NCBI GenBank assembly: GCA_963737745.1
Contig: CAVTTR010000007.1
Coordinates: 124,001-188,000 of the forward strand
Direction: 5' to 3'
Origin: Bog-473 sp963737745
GTDB taxonomy: Bacteria; Actinomycetota; Acidimicrobiia; Acidimicrobiales; RAAP-2
Length of the DNA: 64,000 bases
Both the position numbers and the translations under genes were made by a program. The notes under the pieces were generated by a model. It saw only the letters and a program-made list of their open reading frames with translations, made no database searches and was not told the DNA's origin. This document shows, one piece after another, positions 20,875 to 30,292 of the stretch (positions are counted from its first letter, which is position 1; every line of letters begins with the position of its first letter).

Positions 20875-21376
20875 CTAGCGTCGGAGAAGCTTGCGCAGCA
20901 CGCACGTCGAGCGAGAAACGCCCGGTGCCCAGCAGGGCGATGATGAGGGCAAGGGCGGCGAGGGCGACATTGAGCTCATAGCCCGAGCCAGAACTGTTCC
21001 CGATGACGCCGTGGCCGAAGGTCACCGTGATCATCGCGATCACCATGTCACCGAAGAGCCCGGCGGCGGCCAGGCGCCCGAAGATGCCCGAGCCCGACCG
21101 CGGCTGCCCCCGAAGAACTCGATGATGCCGCCCAGAACGGCGAAGAACGTCCCCGGATGGAGATGGGCGACATGGGCGAAATACACCGCCTGAGGATGAA
21201 TGCCGCCGCGACCGAACGCGCCGAAGAGAGTGCCCGCTCCGTGGTAGATGAAGATCCAAGCCAGCCCGATCCGACCCGGCCAGGAGCGCCAGGTCGCGCG
21301 AGAGGCGGGCATCTCGGGTCGAGCGGAACCGCTCGCTGACGTCGCGCAGCCGTTGCGTCTGTGTCGTCATCGTCAT
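20875..21376 (-). CDS. DoxX family membrane protein (frameshifted)
   Basis: The ATG at 21374-21376 opens MTMTTQTQRLRDVSERF. After a frame change the first helix reads IGLAWIFIYHGAGTLFGAFG, followed by FAVLGGIIEFFGG, GDMVIAMITVTFGHGVIG and LNVALAALALIIALLGTGRFSL, the four-helix DoxX layout. It ends RKLLRR. About 165 residues is normal. DoxX proteins are linked to redox and thiol stress in actinobacteria. It is transcribed away from a MarR gene across a 217-base gap holding a palindrome, which suggests it may be regulated by that MarR. Confidence 0.8.
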
Positions 21377-21539
21377 GCGGCCTCCTGCGAGGCCACAGGA
21401 GCCGGCCGGGGGTGCATGGCATTCGTGCGCATGGTCAACGAGTCCCCTCTGGTCGTTCCGGTACGCCGGATGCTCTCTAACTTAGAAGGAGTTACGAGTG
21501 AGCGCTCGACAGGGATTGCCGGCTGAGCCCGTCCAGCTA

Positions 21540-21562
21540 CTTGACTGTCAAGCTCATTGACT
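21540..21562. promoter_or_regulatory. Palindromic operator-like site and promoter upstream of marR
   Basis: CTTGACTGTCAAG at 21540-21552 is a perfect 6-base inverted repeat around a central T. A second TTGACT follows at 21557-21562. TTGACT at 21541 can serve as a -35 hexamer with TATCTT at 21562-21567 as a -10, although the spacer is short (15). MarR proteins bind short palindromes of this kind in divergent promoters, so this is the most likely operator for the marR and doxX pair. Confidence 0.5.
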
Positions 21563-21593
21563 ATCTTGTGAGCGGAGGCGGTACCCTCCGGAG

Positions 21594-22056
21594 ATGCCGA
21601 GCGTCCGTCGACGAAGAGGTCGTCATCCCGGCCCTCCTGCGAGCGGCCCGCGGCAGCTATCGCAGGCCATCTCCAGCGCGGCTGGCCGAGGCGGGATTCG
21701 AGGACCTGCCCCGCAATGGTGGCTTCGTGCTCGAGCGGCATGCATCATCACGGTGGATCGGCGGTGGACATGATCCGCGGCCTCGGCGTCACCAAGCAGG
21801 CCGCCAGCCAGCTGATCGACACCCTTGGTCCTGCGGGGCTATCTCACCCGGAGTCTGAATCCCGACGACCGGCGTCGGATGACGATCGAGCTCACCGAGC
21901 GGGGTCGGGCCGCCGCCGACCGCCGTGCGTCCGGGGTAAAGGCGATCGATGCCGAACTGGCCGACATGCTGACCGAGGCCGAAATGGCCGGGCTTGCGTG
22001 CCGGCCTGGTGGCACTGGGCCGGATCAAGGAGCAGAGCGCAGGAGGCCACAAATGA
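21594..22056 (+). CDS. MarR family transcriptional regulator (frameshifted)
   Basis: Winged-helix repressor. The ATG at 21594 needs an early frame change; a GTG at 21568 is in frame with DEEVVIPALLRAARGSY without one, so the start is unsettled. The recognition helix region reads DMIRGLGVTKQAASQLIDTL, followed by the wing RGYLTRSLNPDDRRRMTIEL, both very typical of MarR. The C-terminal dimer helix includes IDAELADMLTEAEMAG and ends RIKEQSAGGHK. Its stop overlaps the start of the alpha/beta hydrolase (ATGA). With doxX divergent, this looks like a small stress-response unit under autoregulation; the ligand is unknown. Confidence 0.85.
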
Positions 22057-22740
22057 CGCAGCCACCGACCTCGATGGTGCTCCTCCACGGCTTCGCTTCT
22101 ACGTTCGATCACAACTGGCGCCAGACCGGATGGGTGGACATCCTGGGCGACTTCGGGTGCGACGTACCCGAGATCGATCTGCCGGGCCACGGCTCGTCCC
22201 GCCGAGACGTCGATCCGCGAGGACTATGCCGACGTGGAGGCGGAGGTCTTCGCCGCTCTGCCCACCCCCGGTCCGCTCTCTGCGGTCGGATTTTCTGCGG
22301 GGGCCGATCTCTTGTTGCGCTTGGCCGTCGCACACCCTTCACACTTTCGAGCGGATCGCTCTCCTCGGCCTGGGGGACAGCGTCTTCGAGGCCAATGACA
22401 CGAGCGGATTCGTCGGACACGTTGGCGTCAGAGACGGAGCCCGAGGACGTCCAGGCGCGCCTCTTCCACCGGCTGGCCCGCTCCACCGGGAACGATCCCA
22501 AGTCGATCTCGGCCTTCATACGCCGGGAGCGGCCGCCCCTTCAGCGAGGAGGAGCTGGCCACACTGACCTTTCCCGTGCTCGTGGTGCTCGGTGAACGCG
22601 ACATGGTCAGACCGGCGACCGCCTTGGTCGCTGCGCTGCCCTCGGCCACGCTCGTCACTCTGCCCGGCGTCGATCACTTCGCCACGCCCTCTGACTTCGG
22701 CGCCATCGATGCCACCTTGAGGTTCTTCGGGCTGGAGTGA
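22053..22740 (+). CDS. Alpha/beta hydrolase (frameshifted)
   Basis: The ATG at 22053-22055 overlaps the marR stop. The N-terminus MVLLHGFASTFDHNW carries the oxyanion HG motif. PEIDLPGHGSS and the nucleophile elbow VGFSAGADLLLRLA (G-x-S-x-G, Ser) follow. After frame changes the cap and C-terminus read RLFHRLARSTGNDPKSIS, FPVLVVLGERDMVRPAT (acid Asp) and LPGVDHFATPSDFGA (catalytic His). About 228 residues. It is co-expressed with MarR, so it may act on the compound that MarR senses; the substrate is not predictable. Confidence 0.85.
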
Positions 22741-22799
22741 CGAGGCAGAGGCCCCGAGTGAGCACGATCGGGTCCACCTATGGGGTGTAGGTCAGCGGG

Positions 22800-22873
22800 T
22801 GGGGACGGAGGGATTCGAACCCTCACTGGAGGCGGTTTAAGCGCCCTGCCTCTGCCGATTGGGCTACGCCCCC
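22800..22873 (-). tRNA. tRNA-like gene, anticodon UAA, short variable arm
   Basis: The minus strand folds as a standard cloverleaf of 74 bases. Acceptor GGGGGCG pairs with CGTCCCC (one G-T), followed by discriminator A. The D arm is GCC/GGC. The anticodon stem GGGCG/CGCCT holds the loop CTTAAAC, and the T arm GAGGG-TTCGAAT-CCCTC is perfect. The anticodon reads TAA, which would decode UUA (Leu). Bacterial tRNA-Leu normally has a long variable arm; here only five bases (CCAGT) lie between anticodon and T stems. CCA is not encoded. It is either an unusual tRNA, a degenerate copy, or a tRNA with another identity. Confidence 0.75.
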
Positions 22874-22921
22874 CGAGACTGGTCTCCTCTGTGGTGAGGT
22901 GATCATAAGCCGACCCCGCTC

Positions 22922-23098
22922 ATGCGTTGCTTCGCTGCTCTCGGTACGCTGGGCGACGTACCTCTTCCCGTCCTCCGTAACCGTTTCTCGATCCATCCTC
23001 CCTCGCGGTTGGAGCGGGCCCGACCGATTGCTGTATCTGTGCTGTTCCTGGCCGGCGTCGTCGGCGCTCTCTACGTGGCAAGCAGGGTTGTCCCGTGA
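22922..23098 (+). CDS. Small membrane protein, 58 residues
   Basis: Intact short frame starting ATG at 22922, product beginning MRCFAALGTLGDVPLPVL. It contains one clear membrane helix near the C-terminus (IAVSVLFLAGVVGALYVASR) and ends VVP. The TGA overlaps a GTG at 23095 (GTGA), so it appears coupled to the next small membrane gene. No family is recognised. It could also be the N-terminal part of the next protein separated by an indel. It starts about 50 bases after the 5' end of the divergent tRNA gene. Confidence 0.45.
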   Translation: MRCFAALGTLGDVPLPVLRNRFSIHPPSRLERARPIAVSVLFLAGVVGALYVASRVVP

Positions 23099-23468
23099 CG
23101 CCGGCGCAGCGCATCAAAGTGTGGAGTTCATTGGAGTGGCCGTCATCGTGGCCATGGTCGTCCTCGGGCGGCGGGCGCCAACGCCGGAGCACGCGGGACT
23201 GGGCGAGCGGAGTCGTCCATGCCCTGTGGCACTGGCGGACGCAACCGAAGACGAAGAAGGTCTCCTCGTGGTGTGGGGTGCCTTGATCACCGGCGTTGTC
23301 GGTTGGGACCTTTTCAGCTTTCTCGTCCAGTCGTCCTCCTTTCCTACGCTGAGCACGCTGGTCGGTCACATCACCCATCACCCCCTGGGTCGGGGTCTCC
23401 TCTTCGCCACCTGGTTGCTGGTCGGGGCGTACGCAGTCGTCGGGTGGCGCGTTGCGACGCGGCGATGA
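23095..23468 (+). CDS. Small membrane protein of unknown function
   Basis: The probable start is the GTG at 23095 with an early frame change, giving SVEFIGVAVIVAMVVLGRRA (helix 1), an acidic loop with ATEDEEGL, then VVWGALITGVVGWDLFSFLV (helix 2) and LGRGLLFATWLLVGAYAVVG (helix 3), ending WRVATRR. The pattern of a membrane protein with a W-D-xx-SF helix and a terminal LGRG..WL helix recurs in actinobacteria upstream of DUF6186 genes. The stop overlaps the DUF6186 start (ATGA). Function unknown. Confidence 0.6.
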
Positions 23469-23680
23469 GGACGGTCCTGGCGATCACGCCCGGGCTGGCG
23501 GTGTGGTCGACGCTGGCCGTAGGTGCGGCGGCATGGCTGGCTGTTCTGACACTCTCCGCCCGACCTCTCGTCGGGCCCCGCTCGGTCGTCCGCTGGATCC
23601 TGACGTCGTGGCGATCCCGATTCCTCTTCGTCGCGGCATGGTGGATTGTCGGTTGGCACGTCTTCTGCCAACGTCCCTGA
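23465..23680 (+). CDS. DUF6186-like small membrane protein
   Basis: Intact, 71 residues, ATG at 23465 overlapping the upstream stop. MRTVLAITPGLAVWSTLAV starts a first helix. VRWILTSWRSRFLFVAAWWIVGWHVF is the C-terminal part, in which an Arg-rich amphipathic stretch runs into a Trp-rich helix. That ending is the recognisable feature of the DUF6186 group of actinobacterial membrane proteins. It is convergent with the esterase gene, four bases away. Function unknown; the three consecutive small membrane genes probably work together. Confidence 0.6.
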   Translation: MRTVLAITPGLAVWSTLAVGAAAWLAVLTLSARPLVGPRSVVRWILTSWRSRFLFVAAWWIVGWHVFCQRP

Positions 23681-23683
23681 CAG

Positions 23684-25269
23684 TCAGGCCGGCAAGGGTG
23701 CACCGAGCGGCCGATAGCGCTCCCAGACGGAAAGCTCCTCGTTGCGCGGCGCATCGACCGCGGCGGACTGAGCTGACCGAAGACCATGGTGGATCGCCGT
23801 CGGGGGTCCCACGCCGGCCACTCCAGATCAGCCTGGGTCGGATTCCCCGTACGCGCGAAGGCGAGCCAGGCCTGCTGCATGCGTCTCGACAGCGTCTCCA
23901 CCTCGAGGCCGGCACCCGTGAACATCTGCACGGCCGGTACATGCACCACGCCGAAGACAAACGGGAGCTCCAGCGCATGGCACGCTCCCAACACTCCGCC
24001 GAAGGCGGGGGACTCCCACTCGAAGAGATAGACATAGCTGTTCGGCACCGTGGGCGGCCTGCGCCGCCGCCAACTGGAGGCTGGGCCAACGAAAGACGCC
24101 GTCGCTCCCGAGGGCGATCATGAGGGCGCGCGGATCGATGCTTTCGGAGCGGGCCTGGCGGACATTTCGATACTCCTCGATCAACTCCTCGCTCGGCACA
24201 TCCGGCGCCGCGTTGTCGAGCCAGCGCACCACGCCTGCCTCGTCGAGCGCCGTCAGTTCGGGGCGCCCCAGCCCGAAGAGCGCCAACTCGTCGCGGTTCG
24301 TGCCGATGAGCAGGTCGACCCTCGCCGCTTCACCCCGCCGCGACCGCCTCCAGCGGGTGCTGCGGCAAGAAGACGCCATCGACGACCGGCAAGAAACGGC
24401 AGAGGGATCAGGCCGGGATCGGGCCTCCGCCGGGCGATCTCCTCGGTCGCCGCCAGCAAGTCGGCGAACGGAACGGATACCAAGGCCTCTCGCGTGCACG
24501 CGGCGACTCCCAGTGCCGCCGCCAGCCGGTCCGCGACACGTTCGGCTTCATCGATCGAGTGCACATGCACACCGCCGCTCTGCACGATGGCGCGGTGAAA
24601 CAGCCCGGCCGCCGACGGTGCTCCCAAAAGAGCGGCCACGCTGAAGCCGCCGGCGGACTCACCGAAGAGCGTGACATTGGCCGGGTCACCCCCGAACTGC
24701 GCGATGTGGTCGCGCACCCAGCGCAACGCCGCGACCTGATCGTGGAGTCCCCAGTTCCCGATGTAGCCGTCGGGATCGTCCAGACCTCGATGCCCGAGGA
24801 ACCCCAGCGCGCCCAGTGCGGTAGTTGATCGTGACGACGACGACGTCACCATTGCGCACGAGATGGTCACCCCGATAGAGGAAGACCGAACCACTGCCCG
24901 AGGTGAACCCCCCGCCGTGGATCCACACCATGACCGGACGACCGCCCCCCGGCGTCGTCATGGGATGCTCGGGAATCTCGCGGGTCCAGATGTTGAGCGT
25001 CAGGCAGTCCTCGCTCCGCACATCGCCGGCCTCGGGATCCGATGGGCTCGCGATGCCGCCGGCCGCCACGATCTGCGGGGCAATCGGCCCGAAGGACGAC
25101 GCATCACGCACGCCGTCCCAGGGCAGCGGGGGTTGCGGCGGCCGCCACCGCAAGGGTCCTTCCGGTGCCCGGGCATAGGGAATACCGGAGAACGACCACT
25201 GATCTTCCCGCCATACCCCGCGAACCCGCCCTCCGCCACGGTGACGACGCCATCCATTGCAAGCACCAT
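23684..25269 (-). CDS. Type B carboxylesterase/lipase (frameshifted)
   Basis: Alpha/beta hydrolase of the cholinesterase-like family. The ATG at 25267-25269 opens MVLAMDGVVTVAEGG. WSFSGIPYARAPEGPLRWRP is the typical N-terminal block, SEDCLTLNIWTRE follows, and VMVWIHGGGFTSGSGS is the oxyanion region. The nucleophile elbow is VTLFGESAGGFSVAALLG (Ser). LLIGTNRDELALFG and the late ACHALELPFVFG contain the expected Glu/His neighbourhood. It ends WERYRPLGAPLPA at 23684. No signal peptide is seen, so it is probably cytoplasmic. About 525 residues with five or six frame changes. The substrate is unknown. Confidence 0.88.
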
Positions 25270-25414
25270 ATGAAGTGTTTGCGTCGGGGTCAACCACAAC
25301 CCCGTGTGGTGTGCATGCAAATCGGCGAGCGTGGACACGCAGTGCAACCGTGTCGCAACCGTGACGGAACACGATGCGCTCCCTGCCGCTTGCGACCGAG
25401 GGGTTACTGTTTCG

Positions 25415-26710
25415 ATGTGTCATCAGTGCATTGTCGGAACACTGGACGCCGGATCTCGACGCGGGCTGTTCGCTCGCGGCGCGCTCGTCGTAGCCATACT
25501 CGGATCCGCCGGATTCTTCGCGACGCGGGCAGGAGCAGTTGGATCGACCACGCCGACGACCACGCCCGGACCCGCTCCGAATCAATCGCAGATCAACGCG
25601 GCCAAGTCGCAAGTGGCACAGATCGAAGCCACCCTTGAGCCAGGAAGAACAAGCGAACGTCGGCCCTCGACAACCAGTACGACACCGCCGTCCAGAACTT
25701 TCGTGAACGCGCAGAACGCGCGTGCAGACGATCACCGCCAAGATCGTCCACACCAAGGCGCAAGTGGCGTCCAGATCGCAAGCACCTGACCAACGACGCG
25801 GTCAAGGCCTACATCTACGGCACGCCGCAATCGAACTTCGCCGTCGCTCTTCTCTTCCTCTGCCACCATGGGCGAGGCCCGGAACCAGTACACCCAGCAG
25901 ATCGTCGGCAACCTGGCCAAGGCCAGGAATGCGCTGCAGACTTCCGAGGCCAGCCTCGTCTCACAGAAGGCCCAAGAGGAGACCCTGGCGGCCCAAGCGC
26001 AGAGCCCAGGCCGCGCAGGCCAAGACGCTGGCCGCGGCCAACCAGCAGGAGGCGGCGGCCACGAAGGCCACCCTGAGCCAGGTCCAGGGCCAGTTGGCCC
26101 AGGAGGTGGCCCAGGCCGCCGTCGAAGAAGCGCAGCAGGAGGCGGCGGCGGCCGCCAGCAGCGGCCACTGCGGCGCAGCGACAGCGGGCCGCCGCGGCCG
26201 CCCAGGCCGCCGCCACCGTGGCCCAGACCGTCGGGGGATCGGCCAGCGGAGCGGCGGCGACCACCGCCGCCAATCAGGCCGGGGGGCCGTCGAACTACAT
26301 CGGGGCCGGTCGGCGGAACGGGCGCAGGAACGGCGCAACAGCTGGCGGTCGTCCAGGCGGCGGAATCCCAGTTGGGCGTGCCCTATGTCTTCGGGGGTGC
26401 CAGCCCGTCACAGGGTTTCGACTGCTCGGGTCTCGTCCAGTGGGCCTGGGGGCAGGAGGGGGTCTCCATCCCGCGCACGACCGAGGTGCAGTGGCCCGCC
26501 CTCACCCACGTCTCGTTGGGCGCGCTCGAACCCGGTGACCTGCTCTTCTATTACAACCTCGACGCCGACAACCAGGTCGACCACGTGGTGATGTACGTCG
26601 GGTCAGGCCCCTACGGCACCGACACGGTGATTCAGGCGCCGTTTACGGGCGCCACGGTGTCGTACTCGCCGATCTTCACCACGGGGCTCATCGGAGCCGC
26701 TCGCCCCTGA
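25415..26710 (+). CDS. NlpC/P60 peptidoglycan endopeptidase with Tat-like signal and coiled coil (frameshifted)
   Basis: The ATG at 25415 opens MCHQCIVGTLDAGSRRGLF. SRRGLF followed by ARGALVVAILGSAGFF resembles a twin-arginine signal. After a Thr/Pro linker comes a long coiled coil (INAAKSQVAQIEATL, ITAKIVHTKAQVA, ARNALQTSEASLVSQKAQ) rich in Ala and Gln. Then an Ala-rich linker, and the catalytic domain: SQLGVPYVFGGASPSQGFDC with CSGLVQWAW (catalytic Cys), LEPGDLLFYYN and DHVVMYVGSG (catalytic His). It ends TTGLIGAARP. This is the RipA-like layout in which the coiled coil holds the peptidase inactive until cell separation. Seven or so frame changes lie in the Ala-rich part. Confidence 0.88.
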
Positions 26711-26732
26711 GCATCGAACGGTCCCGGGCTCG

Positions 26733-27365
26733 TCAGACGTCGCGCCCGGATGGCAACCACTCCCCGGCCAGCTCGGGCTCGCGCACCGACCATTCCTCCG
26801 AGGTGATGCCGTAGCGCACGTGGTCCTCCCACACCCCGTCGATCTCCAAGAATCGCTCGGCGATGCCTTCTTGGCGGATCCCGAGCTTCTCGACCACCCG
26901 GCGGCTGGCCGAGTTGCGCGGGATGATCGAGATCTCCACCCGGTGCAACGAGATCGCCTCGAAGGCAAAGCGAAGCGTCACGACGACGGCTTCGGGCACG
27001 AAGCCTCGCCCGGCCAGCGCCTCGTCGATCCAGTAGCCGATGCACGCACTCTGGAACGGCCCGCGTTGAATGGACGACAGCGTCACCTCCCCGGCGAACC
27101 GCTCGCCGACGAAGATGCCGAACCCGTAGCCACTTCCAAGGTGCCGCTCGCGCTCGCGGATGCCGCACCGGGCGGCGAAGCTCGCCCTGTCCTCGGAGGG
27201 CACCGGTGCTCCCTTTGGGCGAGGCTCCCATCGCAGCAACCATGAGCCGCAACGAGTACGCACCTCGTGCCACTCGTCGAAGTCCTGCTCGGTCAGAGGT
27301 CGCAGCATGACGCGCTGCCCGTGGAGCTCGAGGGGAGCATGACGCACTGCTCTGGCCGCACTCAT
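26733..27365 (-). CDS. GNAT N-acetyltransferase, RimJ/RimL type
   Basis: Intact. The ATG at 27363-27365 overlaps the stop of the upstream aminotransferase gene. MSAARAVRHAPLELHG precedes the GNAT core: VMLRPLTEQDFDEW (beta 1 and helix), GFGIFVGERFAGEVTLSSI, SACIGYWIDEALAGRGFVPE (acetyl-CoA pyrophosphate loop) and HRVEISIIPRNSASRRVVEKLG with the Asn-Ser-Ala-Ser motif of RimJ/RimL enzymes. The end EEWSVREPELAGEW resembles the tail of ribosomal-protein alanine acetyltransferases. About 210 residues. The substrate may be a protein N-terminus or a small amine. Confidence 0.88.
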   Translation of the reverse strand: MSAARAVRHAPLELHGQRVMLRPLTEQDFDEWHEVRTRCGSWLLRWEPRPKGAPVPSEDRASFAARCGIRERERHLGSGYGFGIFVGERFAGEVTLSSIQRGPFQSACIGYWIDEALAGRGFVPEAVVVTLRFAFEAISLHRVEISIIPRNSASRRVVEKLGIRQEGIAERFLEIDGVWEDHVRYGITSEEWSVREPELAGEWLPSGRDV

Positions 27366-28466
27366 CCGTCGAGTACCTCCTTCAATGCACCGAGCAAAGC
27401 CAGGACATTGCGACGACGCGCCGTGTGCCCCATGCATCCGATTCGCCATACCTTGCCGGCCAGTTGTCCGGCGCCGGCGCCGATCTCGATGCCGTAGCGT
27501 TGCAGGAGGAGCCGACGGCAATCAGCCTCTGTCATTCCGTCGGGCAAGCGACGATGGAATTTCGACGGTCGTCAGCTGTGGCAAACGGTGGTCCGCTTGC
27601 GCGAACAAGCTTCAGGCCCAGCGCCTCGAGTCCATCCTGTAGGAGCTGTCCGCATTCTGCGTGCCGGGCTCGGGCCGCGTCGAGGCCCTCGTCGAGAATC
27701 GCTCCCAATCCGGCGTGGAGCGCGCGCCACCATGGTCACCGGAGCCGTGTGGTGGTACACCCTCGCCGCCTTCGCCGCTGTTCTGCACGTAGCGCGACAG
27801 CAGGTTGAGGTCCAGGTACCAACTCGAAGGACGCTCGACCATGCGCTCGCGGGCCCGACTCGAAACCGTCAGGGGTGAAAGGCCCGGTGGGACGCCGAGG
27901 CACTTCTGCGTCCCGCTGTAGGCGATGTCGACCTGCCAGTCATCGACCGCCACCTCAATGCCGCCCAACGACGTGACCATGTCGACCAGGAGGAGCGCAT
28001 CCCCTTTCCGCTCGCCCAGGGGTGCGATGTCGTTGCGGACACCGGTCGAGGTCTCGGCATGGACGACGGCGATGATGGAAGGATCCGGATGGGCCGACAG
28101 GAGCTCGTCGGGGGAGATGGGCGTGCCCCACGGCGCGTCCACCCGGATGACGTGCGCCCCCAGGCGGTCCGCCACCTCGCACATGCGCTCGCCGAAGACA
28201 CCGTTGACCCCGACCACGACCGGATCCCCGGGCCGGACGAAATTCACGAAGGAGGCTTCCATGCCGGCCGAACCCGTGCCGCTCAGGGGCAGGGTCAGCG
28301 CGTTGGCCGTGGCGAAGACCTGGCGCAGGCGCTCATTGGTGGCGTCGAGAATGGCCAGGAATTCGGGGTCGAGGTGCCCCAGGACCGGCCCGGCCAGGGC
28401 CTGCGCCACCTCGGGATACGGATTGGAGGGACCCGGGCCCATCAGCAGGCGGTCGGAGATCGGCAC
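27362..28466 (-). CDS. Class V aminotransferase, alanine-glyoxylate/serine-pyruvate type (frameshifted)
   Basis: PLP enzyme that transfers an amino group from alanine or serine to glyoxylate or pyruvate. The GTG at 28464-28466 opens PISDRLLMGPGPSNPYPEV, the usual start. LSGTGSAGMEASFVNFV, VVGVNGVFGERMCEVADRLG, VVHAETSTGVRNDI, LLVDMVTSLGG and DIAYSGTQKCLGVPPGL (PLP Lys) are in order. After frame changes near 27720-27560 the end reads LPDGMTEADCRRLLLQRYG and KVWRIGCMGHTARR. About 367 residues. It overlaps the GNAT gene, so the two share a transcript. Confidence 0.9.
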
Positions 28467-28544
28467 CGGCGCATCGTGGCAGAACCTTGCTCGCCTGCGC
28501 CAACGCGCCCCCGGTCAAATCGCCCCTTCCAGTAGATTGCCTGC

Positions 28545-30292
28545 GTGGAACGGGTTCTCTTTGCGCACCGGGTACTTCCCGCGCTCCCGCCCGATGTGGC
28601 GCACGATCCCGGGCCCTTACGCCGAATGGGTGCAGCGCCGCGAGGAACGACGGTCCTTGCGCAGTTCGTGGTCCGACCCGATGCCGCAGCCGCTCCACCT
28701 GGTCATGGTCATCGCCGGAGAGCCACCGCCCGAGACGGTCCGCGACGTTGCACGCCTTGCAGCAGCAGACGTCCACCGACTGGACGCTCACGGTGGTCGT
28801 CGAGAATTCCTGGCAAACGGCCTTTACCGCCCTTCTCGGCGTGTCGGGCCTGCAACGGACCAGCCAGCGGGTGCGGGTCGAGATCGTCGCGGACGCGATC
28901 GCTCACCAGCACAGATGCTCCAGCTCGGGATTGGCCGCCAACGCCGGGTCCAACGTCTCCCTGCTCTTCCCGGGGGACGTCTGGGCCCCCGATGCCGTGG
29001 CGCAGCTGGCCAGCTCGCTCTCCCCTCGACGGTCGTCTACGCCGACGAGGACACCGTCACGTCGCGGGTCGAGCACGTCGACCCACGCCTCAAACCGGCG
29101 TACTCCCCCGAGTTCCTCCTCTCCTCCTCCTACATGGGAAGGCCGCTGGCTGTCGGATCCGAGATCGTGCCTCGCCTGGGGGCCTGACCGGCAGCCTCCC
29201 CGACCTCGAGCACGATCTCGCCCTGCGGGCCTGCGAGGCTGGCGGACGCAGGTCGTCCATCTCCCCGAGGTCCTGTGCCACCGCCTGCTCCCCCGGCGGA
29301 CTCCGGCCGCGACACCGGGCACGACGTCGGGCACGTGACCGCCGCCCTCGAGCGCCGGGGCGAGGCGGCAGTGGTCATTCCCGGCCCGGCCCGGGGCACG
29401 TACCGGGTGCGCCGACACGCCGCCGGCGCGCCGAGCACCACCATCATCATCCCCTTTCGCGACGAGCCCCGATTCATGCGCGCCTGCATCGAGTCGATCG
29501 ATGCCACGCGGGGCATCGGCAAGGTCGACTTCGTGCTGGTCGACAACGGCTCGGTGCAGCCCGAGACCCAGACGCTGATCGAACGACTGGCCCAGCGCGA
29601 CGACGTCGTGGTGCTTCCCGACGCGCGGCCGTTCAACTGGTCCGAGCTCAACAACGCCGCCGCCGCAGGTGGCGACCGGGCGACGTCTTCCTCTTCCTCA
29701 ACAATGACATCGAGGCGAACGAACCGGGCTGGATCGACATCCTGGCGGCGCAGGCCATGCGTCCCGAGGTCGGCGCGGTCGGCGCCCGCCTGCTCTATCC
29801 CGATCGGCGACTCCAGCATTGCGGCGTGGTCATCGGCATGGGCGGCGCGGCCGATCACGTGCTGGCCGGGCTCGACGACGGAGCCGCCGGCTATCTCAAC
29901 ATGGCCACCTCGACCCGTGAAGTTGCCGCCGTCACCGGCGCGTGCCTGGCCACCCGCCGCGAGCGTGTTCGAGGCCCTGGGTGGGTTCGACGACGCGCTC
30001 GGGGTCGATCTCAACGACATCGACTACTGCCTGCGGGCCCAACGCGAGCGGGCTGAAGGTGCTGTACGAAGCGAACGCCGAGCTCATCCACCACGAGTCG
30101 CCCAGCCGCGGTTTCGCCGGCGGCACCAGGGACATCATCAAGTTCATCGAGCGCTGGAAGGCGTCGATCCTGTCGGGCGATCCCTACCTGAGTCCCCATC
30201 TCACCCGGGATAGACTCGCTCGTGCGCGCTGCGCGGTCCCAACGAAGAGGAATGGTGGCATCAATGGTACGCGAGCATACTCGAACAATTGA
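28545..30292 (+). CDS. Glycosyltransferase family 2, surface polysaccharide type (frameshifted)
   Basis: The GTG at 28545 opens ERVLFAHRVLPALPP, then GPYAEWVQRREERRSL, a linker seen before twin-domain GT2 enzymes. A first GT2-like domain gives LHLVMVIAGEPPPETV, QTSTDWTLTVVVENSW and TVVYADEDTVT. The second, canonical GT2 domain reads TTIIIPFRDEPRFMRACIES, VDFVLVDNGS, PFNWSELNNAAA, DVFLFLNNDIEANEPGWIDI (metal-binding D-x-D region) and GFDDALGVDLNDIDYCLRA. The end near 30292 is uncertain: in one frame a TGA overlaps a TTG start of the next gene, while the frame carrying NEEEWWHQWYASIL runs straight into it. Many frame changes. Confidence 0.8.
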
